Assembly: GCA_001430745.1 (NCBI GenBank)
Contig: KQ482032.1
Span: 559,103 to 623,102 of the forward strand
DNA: 64,000 nucleotides
Origin: Auxenochlorella pyrenoidosa
Taxonomy: Eukaryota > Chlorophyta > Trebouxiophyceae > Chlorellales > Chlorellaceae
Reading direction: 5' to 3'
Both the position numbers and the translations under genes were made by a program. Position 1 is the stretch's first letter. Each line of letters starts with the position of its first letter. This document shows positions 46,001-57,545 of the stretch, in pieces. The notes beneath the pieces were generated by a model that searched no databases, was not told where the DNA came from, and saw only the letters and a program-made list of their open reading frames with translations.

Positions 46001-47311
46001 AAGGCGCAGATTGGCATCGCGATATGAGGCTGATCTGTGTGCCTGGCTGGCGGGCCCCCGCCGCTGCCGGCACTGCTCTTTAGCGCAGCTGGAGTGCGCG
46101 CCAGTGTGCACCAAGGCAGCTGTCGCTCCAGGGCGTCGGAGCTGTTCGGAAACCTGTGGCCCTGCATAAGTTCCTCTCCTCGGCTGCCTTCTCGCACCCA
46201 GCGGACGTTCCTAACCGTTCGCTGCGTTGCTCTGCGGCCGCTCACGCTTTAAATAGGCCTCATCCGCATGTTTCTGGTGTCACCATTTCTTCGTTTTTTG
46301 CACCCCTATGCATTCTCTCCTTGAGGATCAGGCGTTGCACCTCCAATGCACATCTATGCATGATGGCTGGGCAGCGTTGCCTCCCTGCTCAGCCCCATCC
46401 CCGCTGCCTGCCATCCCTCAGCCTGTGCGCCGCCCTGGTCTCTCGTTGCCCCACTCCAGGCGGCATCCAGGCGGCATCCCTGGCTTTCCACCACACCTGA
46501 AAGCATCTTTTTTCTCTCCCCCTTTCCTAACTCGTTCGATTGCCATCTGTAGTGCTTCCTTGCCCTTGGACAGCATGCCGGGTGGCCTGCCTCATGTGTG
46601 CTCTGGTGTTGAGGCCAGGGCCGGGTGTGCTTGCAAGATACACGTCGATGCTTTCTGTTCCTGCCAACATACCTGTTCGGAACTGTAGGCAGGGGGTGCT
46701 GGCCTGAGACATCCATGCTGCAGAGCAGAGTTGCTTGGCCTGCGTGTCTCGGAGGATATGTGCGGCTGCCTGCTGTGCTGATGCTGCCGTCTGTACAGCT
46801 CAAAGCATTTAGCAGTTATCGTGCCCCCTCGTTCGGTTTCTAGCCCCCCAGCTCTTGTGAACATTTTCCGTGCATGGGCGGAGCACAACAGTTCACTTGG
46901 TGGAGAGCGGAGCAGCCCGCCTCGCTTGTCAGCGGTCCGGAAGCCCCCTGTTGATGCAGATGCGCTGGTAAGAAGCATTCATGTCATTTGGACTCCACAA
47001 CGCTCATATCTCAGACCGTGCAGGCAGCTTGCTCGGCCGCTGCACACCTGCCGACTGAGCGCTGGGGGAAATGCAACTTTTGTCGTCCTGGTTCAGTTCA
47101 AAGCACAGCAAGTCTATGCGACCACCATCACGCACCCCTGCTGCGCTCGCCGCCGCCGGTGCTGCTGCCTGGTCGCGGGGCCACCTCTTGCAGGGTGCAG
47201 ACAAGCTGCTGGCACCATGCTGCTCGCCATGTGTGGCACAGGTGAAAACCCTCCTTAGCCTTGCACACCTTCTTGCCATCCTGCAGGTCTGTGCCATGTG
47301 GCCGTGCAGCC
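46001..47311. other. Spacer between the two receptor-kinase genes
   Basis: This 1.3-kb interval holds the 3' UTR of copy 1 and the promoter of copy 2. The first half is T/C-rich and lower in GC. I find no TGTAA signal, no supported ORF and no repeat that would mark a duplication breakpoint. Confidence 0.5.
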
Positions 47312-50300
47312 ATGAACCCTCGCCGCCATCTGCGCGCGGTTGTGCTGGTGTTGGCGGCGGTGCTGACCTGTGTGACCCGCGCCCAGAAGTTTGAGAACGA
47401 CCCTGTCGTCATGGCAGCGCTCCTGGCGCAGCGTGACGCCATCACCAATTGGGCAAACTTTAGCGCGGCCAACAACATCAGTGGCTGGACCCCCGACATC
47501 CCCTACTGCCAGTGGGACAGAGAGACCATCAAGTGCAATGCGCAGACCGGCACCATCATTGTGTGAGTTGCGCGGAGGCCAATGGCGCAGAGTGACAGGA
47601 AGGGGGCGCAGCGTCAGCGGCGAGGCGCCTCTTGCTGTGGCCCAGCGCCACCAGCGGGCGCATTCCTCAAGCCACTGCAGCCCTTGCCCTTTGGCTCTGT
47701 CTGCGAGGTTCTTTGCCAGCTCGCTCATCCCGCATTGAGCCACGCCGCCGCCTGCAGGGACCTGGGCTGCTTGGAGCGGTACGGCAAGGTGGATGGCTTC
47801 TGCGCCAGGCCGCGCGCTCTGGGCACACTGGCGCCCCAACTCGCTAACATCAAGTGAGCAGCGCTGCACTCAGCCGAACCGAGCTGCAGTCCTTCTCTGG
47901 GGCGCAGGTGTCTCCTGCATGCGCAGCGGTGGCATGCAAGAAGGCACCCAGGGCGCTGAGCTGGCTTGCGCATGTTCAAGCGCCCAGCTGGCGTGGGCAC
48001 ACAGCAGCACGCGTGCTGCTTGGCCTAAGCATGCTGCCTATGGTTGCTGGCGCTTCATGCCGCCCGCCAGCCCTCGTTCTTGTGTGCCTGTGCAGAAAGC
48101 TTGAACGCCTCTTCCTCAGCGGACAGAGCCTGTCAGGTACAATAGGACCGGCCCGGCCTGCTCGTGCGCTGCTCTGCTCTGCTGGCTTGCGTGCCCTCAG
48201 CTGCGTGGCAGCGCTGCCAGCCGCGCCTGCAGTCCTGCTCATGCGTGGGTGCGCCTGATGCCTGCAGGCCCCATCCCAAAGGAGTGGTCGGCGCCTGATG
48301 CTTTTCCAGAGCTTATCGAGCTGTGAGCAGGGTGCCGCGTGCTTGTGCATGAGCCCCTGTCAGGCCCACCCCTGGGCATCAGCTCAGGAGTTGTGCCACG
48401 CCCTGCGATGCGCGGCAGTGCGCTTACGGCGCTTCGCCAGGCAGGGGCCACGTCTGAAAGTTGTTGCAAGCCTAGGAGTGCAGGGCTTGCAGGCCACCGT
48501 TTGCTCAGCACGCGTTCTGGTGCCTTGAATGTACACAACCATTGCCCCTAACCACCCCGACGGCTTCTCGTGTTGCCCTTGCAGGTGGCTGGCAGAAAAT
48601 ACCCTGCTCACCGGTGAGAAAGCCTTCTTGAGCAAGATCACTGCCTTCCCCCCCTGTTGGAGGGATCATCCTGCGTGCCTTCAACACGACCAGCAATTGA
48701 ATGCCGTGCTGTCGTGACGTATCAGGCGTGCAACTGATGAGCTTGAAAATGGAGTCGCACATGATGCCTGCAATGCCGTGCTTGCCTTGCAGGCACGCTA
48801 CCGGCGGAATGGGGCGCTGCTGGAAAGTTTGCCAAGTTACAATACCTGTGAGTGGGAGCTGGGCAATGCTTTTTGCGGATTACGGGGTGGCTTGCCATGC
48901 GTTGGCCCCTGGGCGGGCAGCATGCTGGGCTCGCGCGGCAGGGCCTGGATGCCCACCATCGCCGGTCCTCCCCTGCACTGCTGCAGCTACATTGGGTACA
49001 ACCAGTTCTCAGGCAAGGGCGGCGCGTGGCTGCGCAGAGCGCTGCCCTGCTGCCTGCACAGGCGCCTGCATTAGCGCGCTTGCTTTGCACAGCCACGTTC
49101 AGGACTGCCAAGGCGTGCCCAGCCAACCCTTGCAGGTCCCTTGCCGGACAGCTGGGCCAATAAGGGCGCGTTTCCTGCACTAATGGAACTGTGAGTCTGT
49201 CTGCTTTGTAGCTTGTCGGTTATAACGCGACTGCTGCTGGGTAACCCACATGTTCTCTGCCAACAGGGTGCCGCTTCAACCACCCGAACCCACACCGTCC
49301 CTCTACCTCCTTTGACCCTGCAGGGAAGCATCCCAGAATGCGCTCTCAGGCACGCCGCTCGGACGCGCACAGTCAGTCGGCCAGCCTCTCGTGGGCAGCT
49401 TCCTCGTTGGCTGGGTACTCACGCTTGTACCTGCCTCACTGGGGCAAGTGGACAGGAATCATACTGAGCTGCTCAACGCTCGGCTCAATCCGCTGCAGGT
49501 ACCCTTCCTGTGGCCTGGGGAACTCCCGGTGCATTTCCCTCGCTTCAAACACTGTGAGATGACGTGGGTTTCCTTGATTGTGGGCATGTGGGCATGTGGG
49601 CCGTCACCAGGGAAAGGGTTGGTGCCATGTCCGCCCAAAGCACTGCACAGAGAGGGGATTGTAATACAGCGCTCCAAGGGTGAGCGCTGTGCTTTACCAA
49701 TGCTCACATGTTTGGCCAGCCAGCACTTTGGAGAACCCAGAGGAGGAGTGCGTTGAGCTCCTTTGCTTCTAGTTGCATACTGCCACGCTTACGTAGCCCC
49801 AGCCAAAGCACGCCGACGCCCTTTTGCTTCAAGATGCATCGTCCCTGCTGTTGCCCCCGGCATCATGCCGCAGGAATTTGAACATCAACAACTGGAGCGG
49901 TGCGTGCCCAGAGCCGGTGCTTGCCTGCATGCTTGGGGCGCGCTAGCCAGGCCTGTTGCGCCTGCCCTGCCTGCCCATGCGTGAGTAGGTGTGCGGCCCT
50001 GCTGCAGCCCGCTGCATGCTCAGCCTGCTTGCGAGATCGCCTTGCTGCAGGCACCCTGCCGGCCAGTTGGGGCGGCCGTGACAAGTTCCCTGCGCTGCAA
50101 GCCCTGTGAGGGCACAGGGGAAGGACGGGGCTGGCAGGGTTGTTGCAGATGCACGGCCAGCCCTTTGTCTGGGCCGCCCCGCCTAGCTTTGACCGACACG
50201 CGTGCACTCCTGCAGACTGCCGCTGCTCGAGCCGTATCAGCGTGATACTCCTCTGCCCAAGCGGCGCTGAGCGAGTCACCAGTGTTCTTGCTCCCCTTGG

Positions 50301-53300
50301 CACTGCCGCCCTACCAACCTTGCAGCTACATCTCAGAGACTCCTATCACCGGCTCGCTGCCTGATAGCTGGGCAGGCGCGGATGCGTTTCCAAGCCTGGG
50401 CGACTTGTGCGTGTTCCAGGGTGGCGTGCTTCTGGGCTGGCTTGTGTGCATGGCTGATTGCTGCAATGAGCGCGCTGCTGAACAACCATGCCAAGCTGCT
50501 TTCTGACCCCCGCTTTGCTCGCCGGTGCACCAATTTTCAGGCGCCTGGCAACCAACGCACTCAACGGTGAGCAGCCATGCCTGTTGCGCCCTGCACCCGC
50601 AACCATCCCTTCAAGGGACCAAGTTGGTCAGCAACGTTGCTCTGACATTCTCGCTGGTAGACCGATCGGCTGACCACGCCGTGCTTGTGTTGTAACTCCG
50701 CCCCATGCAGGGACACTTCCCTCGAGCTGGGGCAGCCCAACCGCGTTCCAAAGGCTGACTCTCCTGTGAGCCCTCCGCTCGCACTCTGCCCCTGAGTGCT
50801 ACGCATCTGCTGCCACAATGCCTGCCTGGTGTACCCAGCACTGCCGTAATTACACTCTGCATGATCCCTCGCCAGATTTGGTGAGGTTTGGTATGCTGAA
50901 TGCGTGTGCGTTCGCATCCCTGCAGGTATCTAGATGCCACAAGCATGACAGGTGCGACCCTCACTCATTACTGGCACTGCGAGCTTGTGCACCAGACACT
51001 TACACACCGTGCTGTGCGTCGCATCATCTCTGTCCCTTTAAATGCTGAGGGATGGAGCTGTCCATTCACTTCCCACTACGCGCTGTGTTGTTGTGTCTGG
51101 ATTTGCAGGCCCGCTGCCGGAGAGCTGGGCGGCGGCTGGGTCGTTCCCTGCCCTTGAAGAACTGTAAGCGTTCTGCTCATTGCCAAGCCTTGCCTGGGAG
51201 TTTGGGTGTGCTGTGGCACATCACATTGGTTCACGCCGCAACCATTCCCTGATCATTGAATGAGCAACGGCTTTTCAATTCCCTTGCGTGCAGCGGCCTG
51301 TCGCACTCGCAGTTTACCGGTGAGCTGGCTCCCAAGCTGGGGTGCATTGCTGCCCTGTCAGCATGCCAGCAGGCCTCTCGGCGCGCCTGCCTGCTGCCGC
51401 ACCACAGCTTGCTCATGTCCTACGCTTCTGTCCTCTGCACCGCAGGCACCCTACCTGACAGTTGGGGAAGCCAAGTTGCATGGCAGCAGCTTGGTCTTCT
51501 GTGAGTGTTGCTTGGACGGGCCCGCACCTGCAACGCTGGCATCCCTGCATGGAAGCTGCTGCATCTCAAGCTGGTGACATGCAAGTGTGCATGGATCAAA
51601 CAGCCGTCCCATCCCTCGACTGAGAACTGGTGGCCTGGCTTACAGTTCCGTGTGGCTCGCATGCTGTGCAGGGAACTGGAGGTCAACCAGTTGTCTGGTG
51701 AGTTGTCAAGCCTTTGCCGCTGCATCTTGCACCAGAAACACGTTTGCCGCAGGCTGCACGCTGTTTCTGTCCCTCTCCTGAGCAGGCTGCTCTCGGCTCT
51801 GTGTGCAGGCACCCTGCCTGAGTCGTGGGGGCAGGCGGGATCTTTCAGGCTCTTGTACCACTTGTGAGTAGGAGTGAGGCAAACAACCTGGGTGCGGCTG
51901 TGCCCTGTGCACTTGCTCGCGGTTGTTAGCTGGGTACTTTCTGCCAGGGTTCCAGATGAGGACAGCACCAAAGCTGTGTTGACAGTTGGGATGGCATACT
52001 GCATGTTCCAACGCACGATTCACTTTTTGCTACTTAAATCCGCCTCCAAATGTGCAGGGATCTGTCAAACAACAAGCTGAATGGTGAGCTGACTGATGAC
52101 TGGCATGCCTTCAGCCCTCAGTTTTGTAACGCGCAGCCTGCCTTACCATGGTTGCCTTGTTGATGCCATGGCACTCAGCCCCCTACTCCACTGCGCAGGC
52201 ACTCTGCCCGCCAACTACGGCAGCAAGGATGCCTTCCCTTCACTGGAAGATTTGTGAGGGCGCTTGTTCTGTTTGGATTGTGCTGCAGCGCCTGGTGACG
52301 TTTTTTCTTTGCGAGTGCAGCTGCTCCTTGCTTGCAAACTAGAAGCTGCCTGGTCTGATCTTGGGGCTTGAACTGACAGATCGCCCCCGTCGTGTTTCAA
52401 CTTTGCGCATTGTGCAGCAACGTGCAGGGCAACCCAATAACTGGTGCGCTTGCCTCTCAGCCCTTGCATTGTAACCTGTCTCTTGCCGTTCTTGCCCTGC
52501 CGCCCCCCCTTCCCCCGAACTCATTTTCTGGTGGCTTTTGCGAGGGGGGTCCGTAAGAATCGCGCATGCGCATGGGCGTTACTGCATGCTTGTTCCTTGG
52601 CCTGACGACTCGCCAACCGAGTGCCTTTTACTTCGTCTAACCATGTCTCATGTATGCTTGCAGGCACCATTCCCGCCTCATGGGGCAGGCAAGTGGGTTC
52701 TTTGCTTGGTTTGGCGAGCTGCGTCTTGGGCGGCATTCTTGACGTGGCCGGCATGGCTCCCAAGGGGGCATGCAAGGCCTTGCGGTGCCCTGCCCTGCCT
52801 CACCTCTCCGACTCCCTGCTTGCCTGATCACCTGCAGCGCCGAGGCCTTCCCCAAGCTGCAGAAGTTGTGAGTGATGTGCTTTCAGTTGGCATTGCGTTA
52901 CATGACTTGCTGAGCTGCCTGCATGCAGAAGTCTGCAAACACTGGTAACACCGCACTGGTTTTTTTCCCTGCCTGCAGCACTGCCGCAGCAGCCTCGCTA
53001 TGTGGTACTTATCCTGCCGGCCTGGCACAGAAGGTGAGAAGAGACTGAAGTCGCATAAACCCAGTCTCTTGTGCTTCTGGTGCTCTACCTGACACAGCTT
53101 CGGCTCAGCTGCTCCGTGTTGCAATGCCTGGCAAAGCCTTAGCGCTCAACCTCTACCAAACCCCTGAGCCTGACCCTCACCCTGCAGGTTGGCGACTCGC
53201 CTCTGTACTGTGTGCCGCCAGAGCAGACGGCAGATGTTGGTGCTGCCGCTGCCGCCCCACCAAGCACGTGAGCGCCTGCAACACCTGTGGGAGGCATGCT

Positions 53301-56300
53301 TTGCTGCCACATCATTGGCCTAAGCACGCACCTGGGCTTGCCTCGACGCTCAAACCCTCTGCTTGCCAGGCCGCATCCCTTTTGGATGTCCGCGCCTGTC
53401 TTGCCATAGGGCATGGGTTATGCTTGCCCTCACAGTCTCCGCCCAACTGGATGCTCCCACACTCCCTGCAGCCCCCCAGGCACTGCATCAGCCAGCGGCC
53501 CCTCCTCTGCGCCGCCTGAAAGCACCTCCAGCTCTTCCACCAACGTCGGCGCCATTGTGGGCGGCGTGCTGGGCGGCCTGGGTGAGAGGGAGGGTGTGGT
53601 CGTCCATTGCTGCCGACAATACACTTGCGCACAATACTCTCAGTGCGTCCCATGGCAACGGGCCTTGCCTGCGCATGCGTGCATGGACACCTGCGGCTGT
53701 GCAGTCTGTGCCCTGCTGCTATGTGAGGCAGCGGCACTGCAGCTTGGTTGGCCTGCTTTGATCCACCAGCATGGCTGCACCACTGGTGCTCTCTGCGGCC
53801 GCCCGAGCCCTGGATCCCTCCCATGGCTCCCCACGTTTTGTGCAGCTGCCGCCGCCATCGTTGCCTTTTTTGCGTTCCGCCCCAGCAAGGGCTTCCTGCG
53901 CCGCAAGCATGCCCTCAAGCCGCCGTTGTCATCTGGCACTGAGTCCCCCAAGCCGGCCACCCTGGGCGAGAAGAGGGGCTCGCAGAAGAACATCAACGGC
54001 TCCTTTGGCAGCTCGTCCAGCGGCATACTGCTCAAGACAAGCACCCCACGGGCGGAGCAGGCAGCGGTGCAGATGCCCTTCACGCCGTCGTCCATCAGCC
54101 GGACCATCAGGTGGGTGCCTGCCTGGCCTGCCTGCACACAGACGGCCTGGTCAAAGGGGCGGGGTTGCCATGCTCCTGCCGCTGCCCGCTGCGACTGGGC
54201 CGCCACAGGCTGCTCCTGCTGGGAACCTGCGCCGCGCCTGGCCACGCCTGGATACGAGCCATGACACCCTTCAGCACCTGGCCTCCCCTTGTGGAACCTG
54301 GCGCAGCCGCAATTCGGCGCCCACCGATCCGGTGCTGTCCTACATTGCTGCCACCCTGCCCGGCTCCCGCCCCTACAAGCGCTCCGCCTCGGCCCGCTCA
54401 GACGGCAGCAGCCTGCCCGAGGACATCAGCCAGTGGCTGGTGGAGTGGGACGAAATCTGCCTGGAGCGCTGCTGTGGAAGAGGGTCCTTTGGCTGGGGTG
54501 CGTGGCTGTGCGAGCAGGCGGCCGCCTTGCTGGCACAGGCGATGTTATGCCAGCTGTGTCTCAATGTGTGAATGCGGCATCCTTTTCATGTCCGAAGCAT
54601 GAGCATGATGGGCGCGCTGCCATTGCTGCCACCCTTCTTGCTTGAGCCCTGCTTGGCCCGGAACTCCCCACTGGCCTGTGCAGTTTACGAGGCCTATTGG
54701 AAGCAGACCCCTGTTGCCGTCAAGGTGCTCCTCACGGCTGGTGAGTCTCTTTGTCCTAGCCCAAGGGCTGCTAGGGACCCGCGCACACGCTGAGCAGACT
54801 CTACACCGCCAAGTGTGTGCATGCCCACTCTCATCCAACCTCCTGCGTGCCTTCTTTTCTGCCCACCTGCAGATGCGCTAGAAACTGGGAGTGGTGGCCT
54901 TGAGCTGCCCTCCAACGTCATGTTGCAGCTGCAGCAGGCAAGAGACAGGGATCCGCGGCAAAGCGCGTGCAGGGAGTGCGCCAGCCCAGCTTCATTCCGC
55001 AGACATCCAAGATGTGTGCACTTCTGCCCCGCCTCATGCGCTGCATGAGCACTTGCCTCACCTTGGCATGCTGCAGGAGGCGCGGGTGATGACCAAGATG
55101 CGCCATCCCAACATTGTCAACTTTGTGGGAATCTGCCCGCTGCCGCCCTGCATCCTCACCGGTGGGGCATTCTGAAGAGGCAGAAATGCTGGCAGGCGCT
55201 CCTCCCTGCTGTGGCACGCTCCTTGTATTCAACACCAGCGCATTCTTGCCATCTTGGTGCCTGAAACAGGCCTTGGGCCAGCCCTTGTTCCCTGGACTTT
55301 GCAGAGTACTGCAGCAGAGGCTCGCTGTACAACGTGTTGTGTGTCGCTGCCACTGATCCCACCAAAGCAGCGGAGCTGACCTGGGGCCTTCGAATGAGCA
55401 TGGTGTGCTTTGCCTTCCCTCTACTCTGTTTTCCCTGCTGTTTTGGCTGCCAGTGGCAGCAACAGCCATGGCGCCTGCAAGCAGTGAAGCATGGGTTTGG
55501 TTTGGAGCAACCGGTGCCAAGGCTTGCATCCCTTTGTATTCATATTGTAGCCCGCTTGCAAGCAACCGCCCAGCGTAGTGCGCGCTGCATGGCCACTTCA
55601 GGCCACAGGTACCACATGCAAGCCTGCTCCAGCTTGACCGATCTTTGCGAAATGCGCATTCGCTCCCTCCCTGACGCCTCCCTGCCGCAGCTGGTGGACG
55701 CGGCGCGCGGCATTGTGTACCTGCACAGCATGAAGCCGCCCACCATCCACCGTGACATCAAGTCGCCCAACCTGGTGCGGCTCTTGGTTTTAGGCTGCTG
55801 TGTGCATGCGCCATGAGGGATTCTGGTGACCTGCGGGCACTGCACTCTGCCGACAGGCTGCTGGTCCGGTGCCCTAGGAGCGGTGGCAGCCACGTGTGGG
55901 CCCTTGATGTGACACACAGGCGACCCGGCTGCTCCCATGTACCCGGCCATGTTGCAGCTGGTGGACAAGAGCTTTGTGGTCAAGGTGGCAGGTGAGCGCA
56001 TGCCATTGTCGCAAAGAGAGCTGGTGCTTGCCCTGCACCCTCCAGACTGGCAGCATGGCGGCATGCGGCTCAGTGGCAGGGCGCAGCCACACGGCTTCCG
56101 ACCACTCCTTGCACACCCTGCTCAGCTGTGCACCCTCACCCCTGCAGACTTCAACCTTTCAAAGGTGCTGATACCTGCAGCGAGCAGCGCAGGCACTGCC
56201 GAGGGCATCAAGAACCCCATCTGGCAGGCAAGCAAGCAGCTGGGTGGTGGACCCATGCAGATGTGCAGCTGGCATTGAGGGCATGTAGACGTGCGCATGT

Positions 56301-57228
56301 GCAACCAGTTGGGCAGGCGGACTGCAAGTGCCAGGTCTCGGGTGATTGACTGAGGCGTTTTTCGGCAAGCACCCCCCCTGCAGGCCCCAGAGGTGCTGCA
56401 GGGCGCCAAGGAAACAGCGGCATCTGACATCTTCGCCTTTGGCATGGTCATGCTCGAGGCAAGCTGGGTGCAGCTGGCGCTGCCTCACTGCCGCTGTGCC
56501 TGCCATTTGGGGCTCTGCGGCCCCGGGCTGCCTGCAGCGCTGTGCCTCCCACCCCAACAACCCCGACCCCTGCCGCCTGCAGATGCTCACCTGGGAGCTT
56601 CCCTGGTCCGGCAACTGCAACTACTTCCAGGTGGGTGCCGGGCAGGCAGTGACTGGTGTGTGGCACACAGTAGGTGGCAGCTCAGGCTTCGACATGCGTT
56701 GCCAGCTCCCGCGCTGCTGCATCCCATTGCCTGACCCTTGTGCCATGAGAGCCCCCCCTGCCTGTGCGCTCCCTTCTTGCTCCCCCAGGTTGCCAAGAAG
56801 GTGGTGGCCGGTGAGCGGCCCGCCATCCCCGCCCTGGACACCCTGCCCGGCCCTGACAAGCCGCCCTCGCACACCTACGACGCCTACTGCGACCTCATGC
56901 GGTGAGCCCTGCCTGGCCCTGGTGCCGTGGCTGCCGTGCGGCGAGATGCAGCATGCCAGGTTGGCTTGCCGTATCGGTTCATCCAGGCAGGCCTGCTACT
57001 CCTGCCGGCGGTTTGCTTGCACCTTGCCCTTTGGTGCGCTGGCCTCCTGCTGCCTCTTGGCCGGAGCCCTCTCGATCCTGGCACGCTCGAGCACTGCCGC
57101 CGCCCTGCAGGGATTGCTGGTCCCAGGAGCCCGCAGTGCGCCCGCACATCAACGAGGTGGCGACGCGCCTCGCCTTCATCGCGGGCACGGCCTCGAGCTT
57201 CGAGGGCCAGCCAGCAGACATGGTGTGA
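47312..57228 (+). CDS. LRR receptor-like kinase, TKL/Raf-like kinase domain (copy 2)
   Basis: ATG 47312 (MNPRRHLRAVVLVLAAVL) starts a signal peptide; an in-frame upstream ATG at 47261 is less likely. The cap (VVMAALLAQRDAITNWANF, YCQWDRETIKC), LRR array (48096-53033), stalk, helix (VGAIVGGVLGGL, AAAIVAFFAFRPSKGFLRRK) and kinase match copy 1 exon by exon. Kinase motifs: GRGSFGWVYEAYW, the lysine in VAVKVLL, EARVMTKMRHPNIVNFVGIC, HRDIKSPNLLVDKS, DFNLSK, APEVLQGAKETAASDIFAFG, DCWSQEPAVRP; stop 57226-57228. It looks intact. In the first kinase exon pair, copy 2 lacks an intron that splits the VAIK region in copy 1. Five introns start with GC (49350, 52689, 54938, 56228, 56459), where copy 1 has GT at the matching site for at least four. 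Confidence 0.85.
48096..53033 (+). repeat. LRR array built from alternating half-repeat mini-exons (copy 2)
   Basis: The exon pattern is the same as in copy 1, with units such as YIGYNQFSG plus SLPDSWANKGAFPALMEL. The exon at 49324-49349 (EASQNALSG) is followed by a GC donor, and the next half-repeat (TLPVAWGTPGAFPSLQTL) begins after CTGCAG near 49500. The same single repeat as in copy 1 is fused (YISETPITGSLPDSWAGADA). Confidence 0.85.
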
Positions 57229-57415
57229 GCTCCCCAGGTGTCGGCAGTGTCGGGTGTCAACCTGGGGTGGGGGATTGTGGAGGGAGGGCCTGCCTTCAAG
57301 CTGCACACTTTGGGCTGTGCAGGCATACCCCATGCCGTGCAAGCGTGCATTGCTGCCTCTTTGCTAGGCCCTCTGCTTCTCTGCGCGGTGCGTTGCTTCT
57401 CTGTGTGTTCTTACC

Positions 57416-57420
57416 TTACA
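57416..57420 (-). terminator. TGTAA signal for the DNA polymerase lambda gene
   Basis: Reverse-strand TGTAA lies about 126 bases after the polymerase stop, inside the presumed 3' UTR of the receptor kinase. Confidence 0.45.
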
Positions 57421-57538
57421 GCAAGCCTGTTTCGTATTTGGTGCCATCGTATCACAGCTTTTCGATCCCTCCAGGTTTTAAGTATCCTCAGCAACCCTTT
57501 TGTATCATTAATCCCGAAGTATGCACAACTCCACTGAC

Positions 57539-57543
57539 TGTAA
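57539..57543 (+). terminator. TGTAA signal for receptor kinase copy 2
   Basis: TGTAA lies 310 bases after the copy 2 stop and only three bases before the stop codon of the convergent polymerase gene. Confidence 0.45.
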
Positions 57544-57545
57544 AC

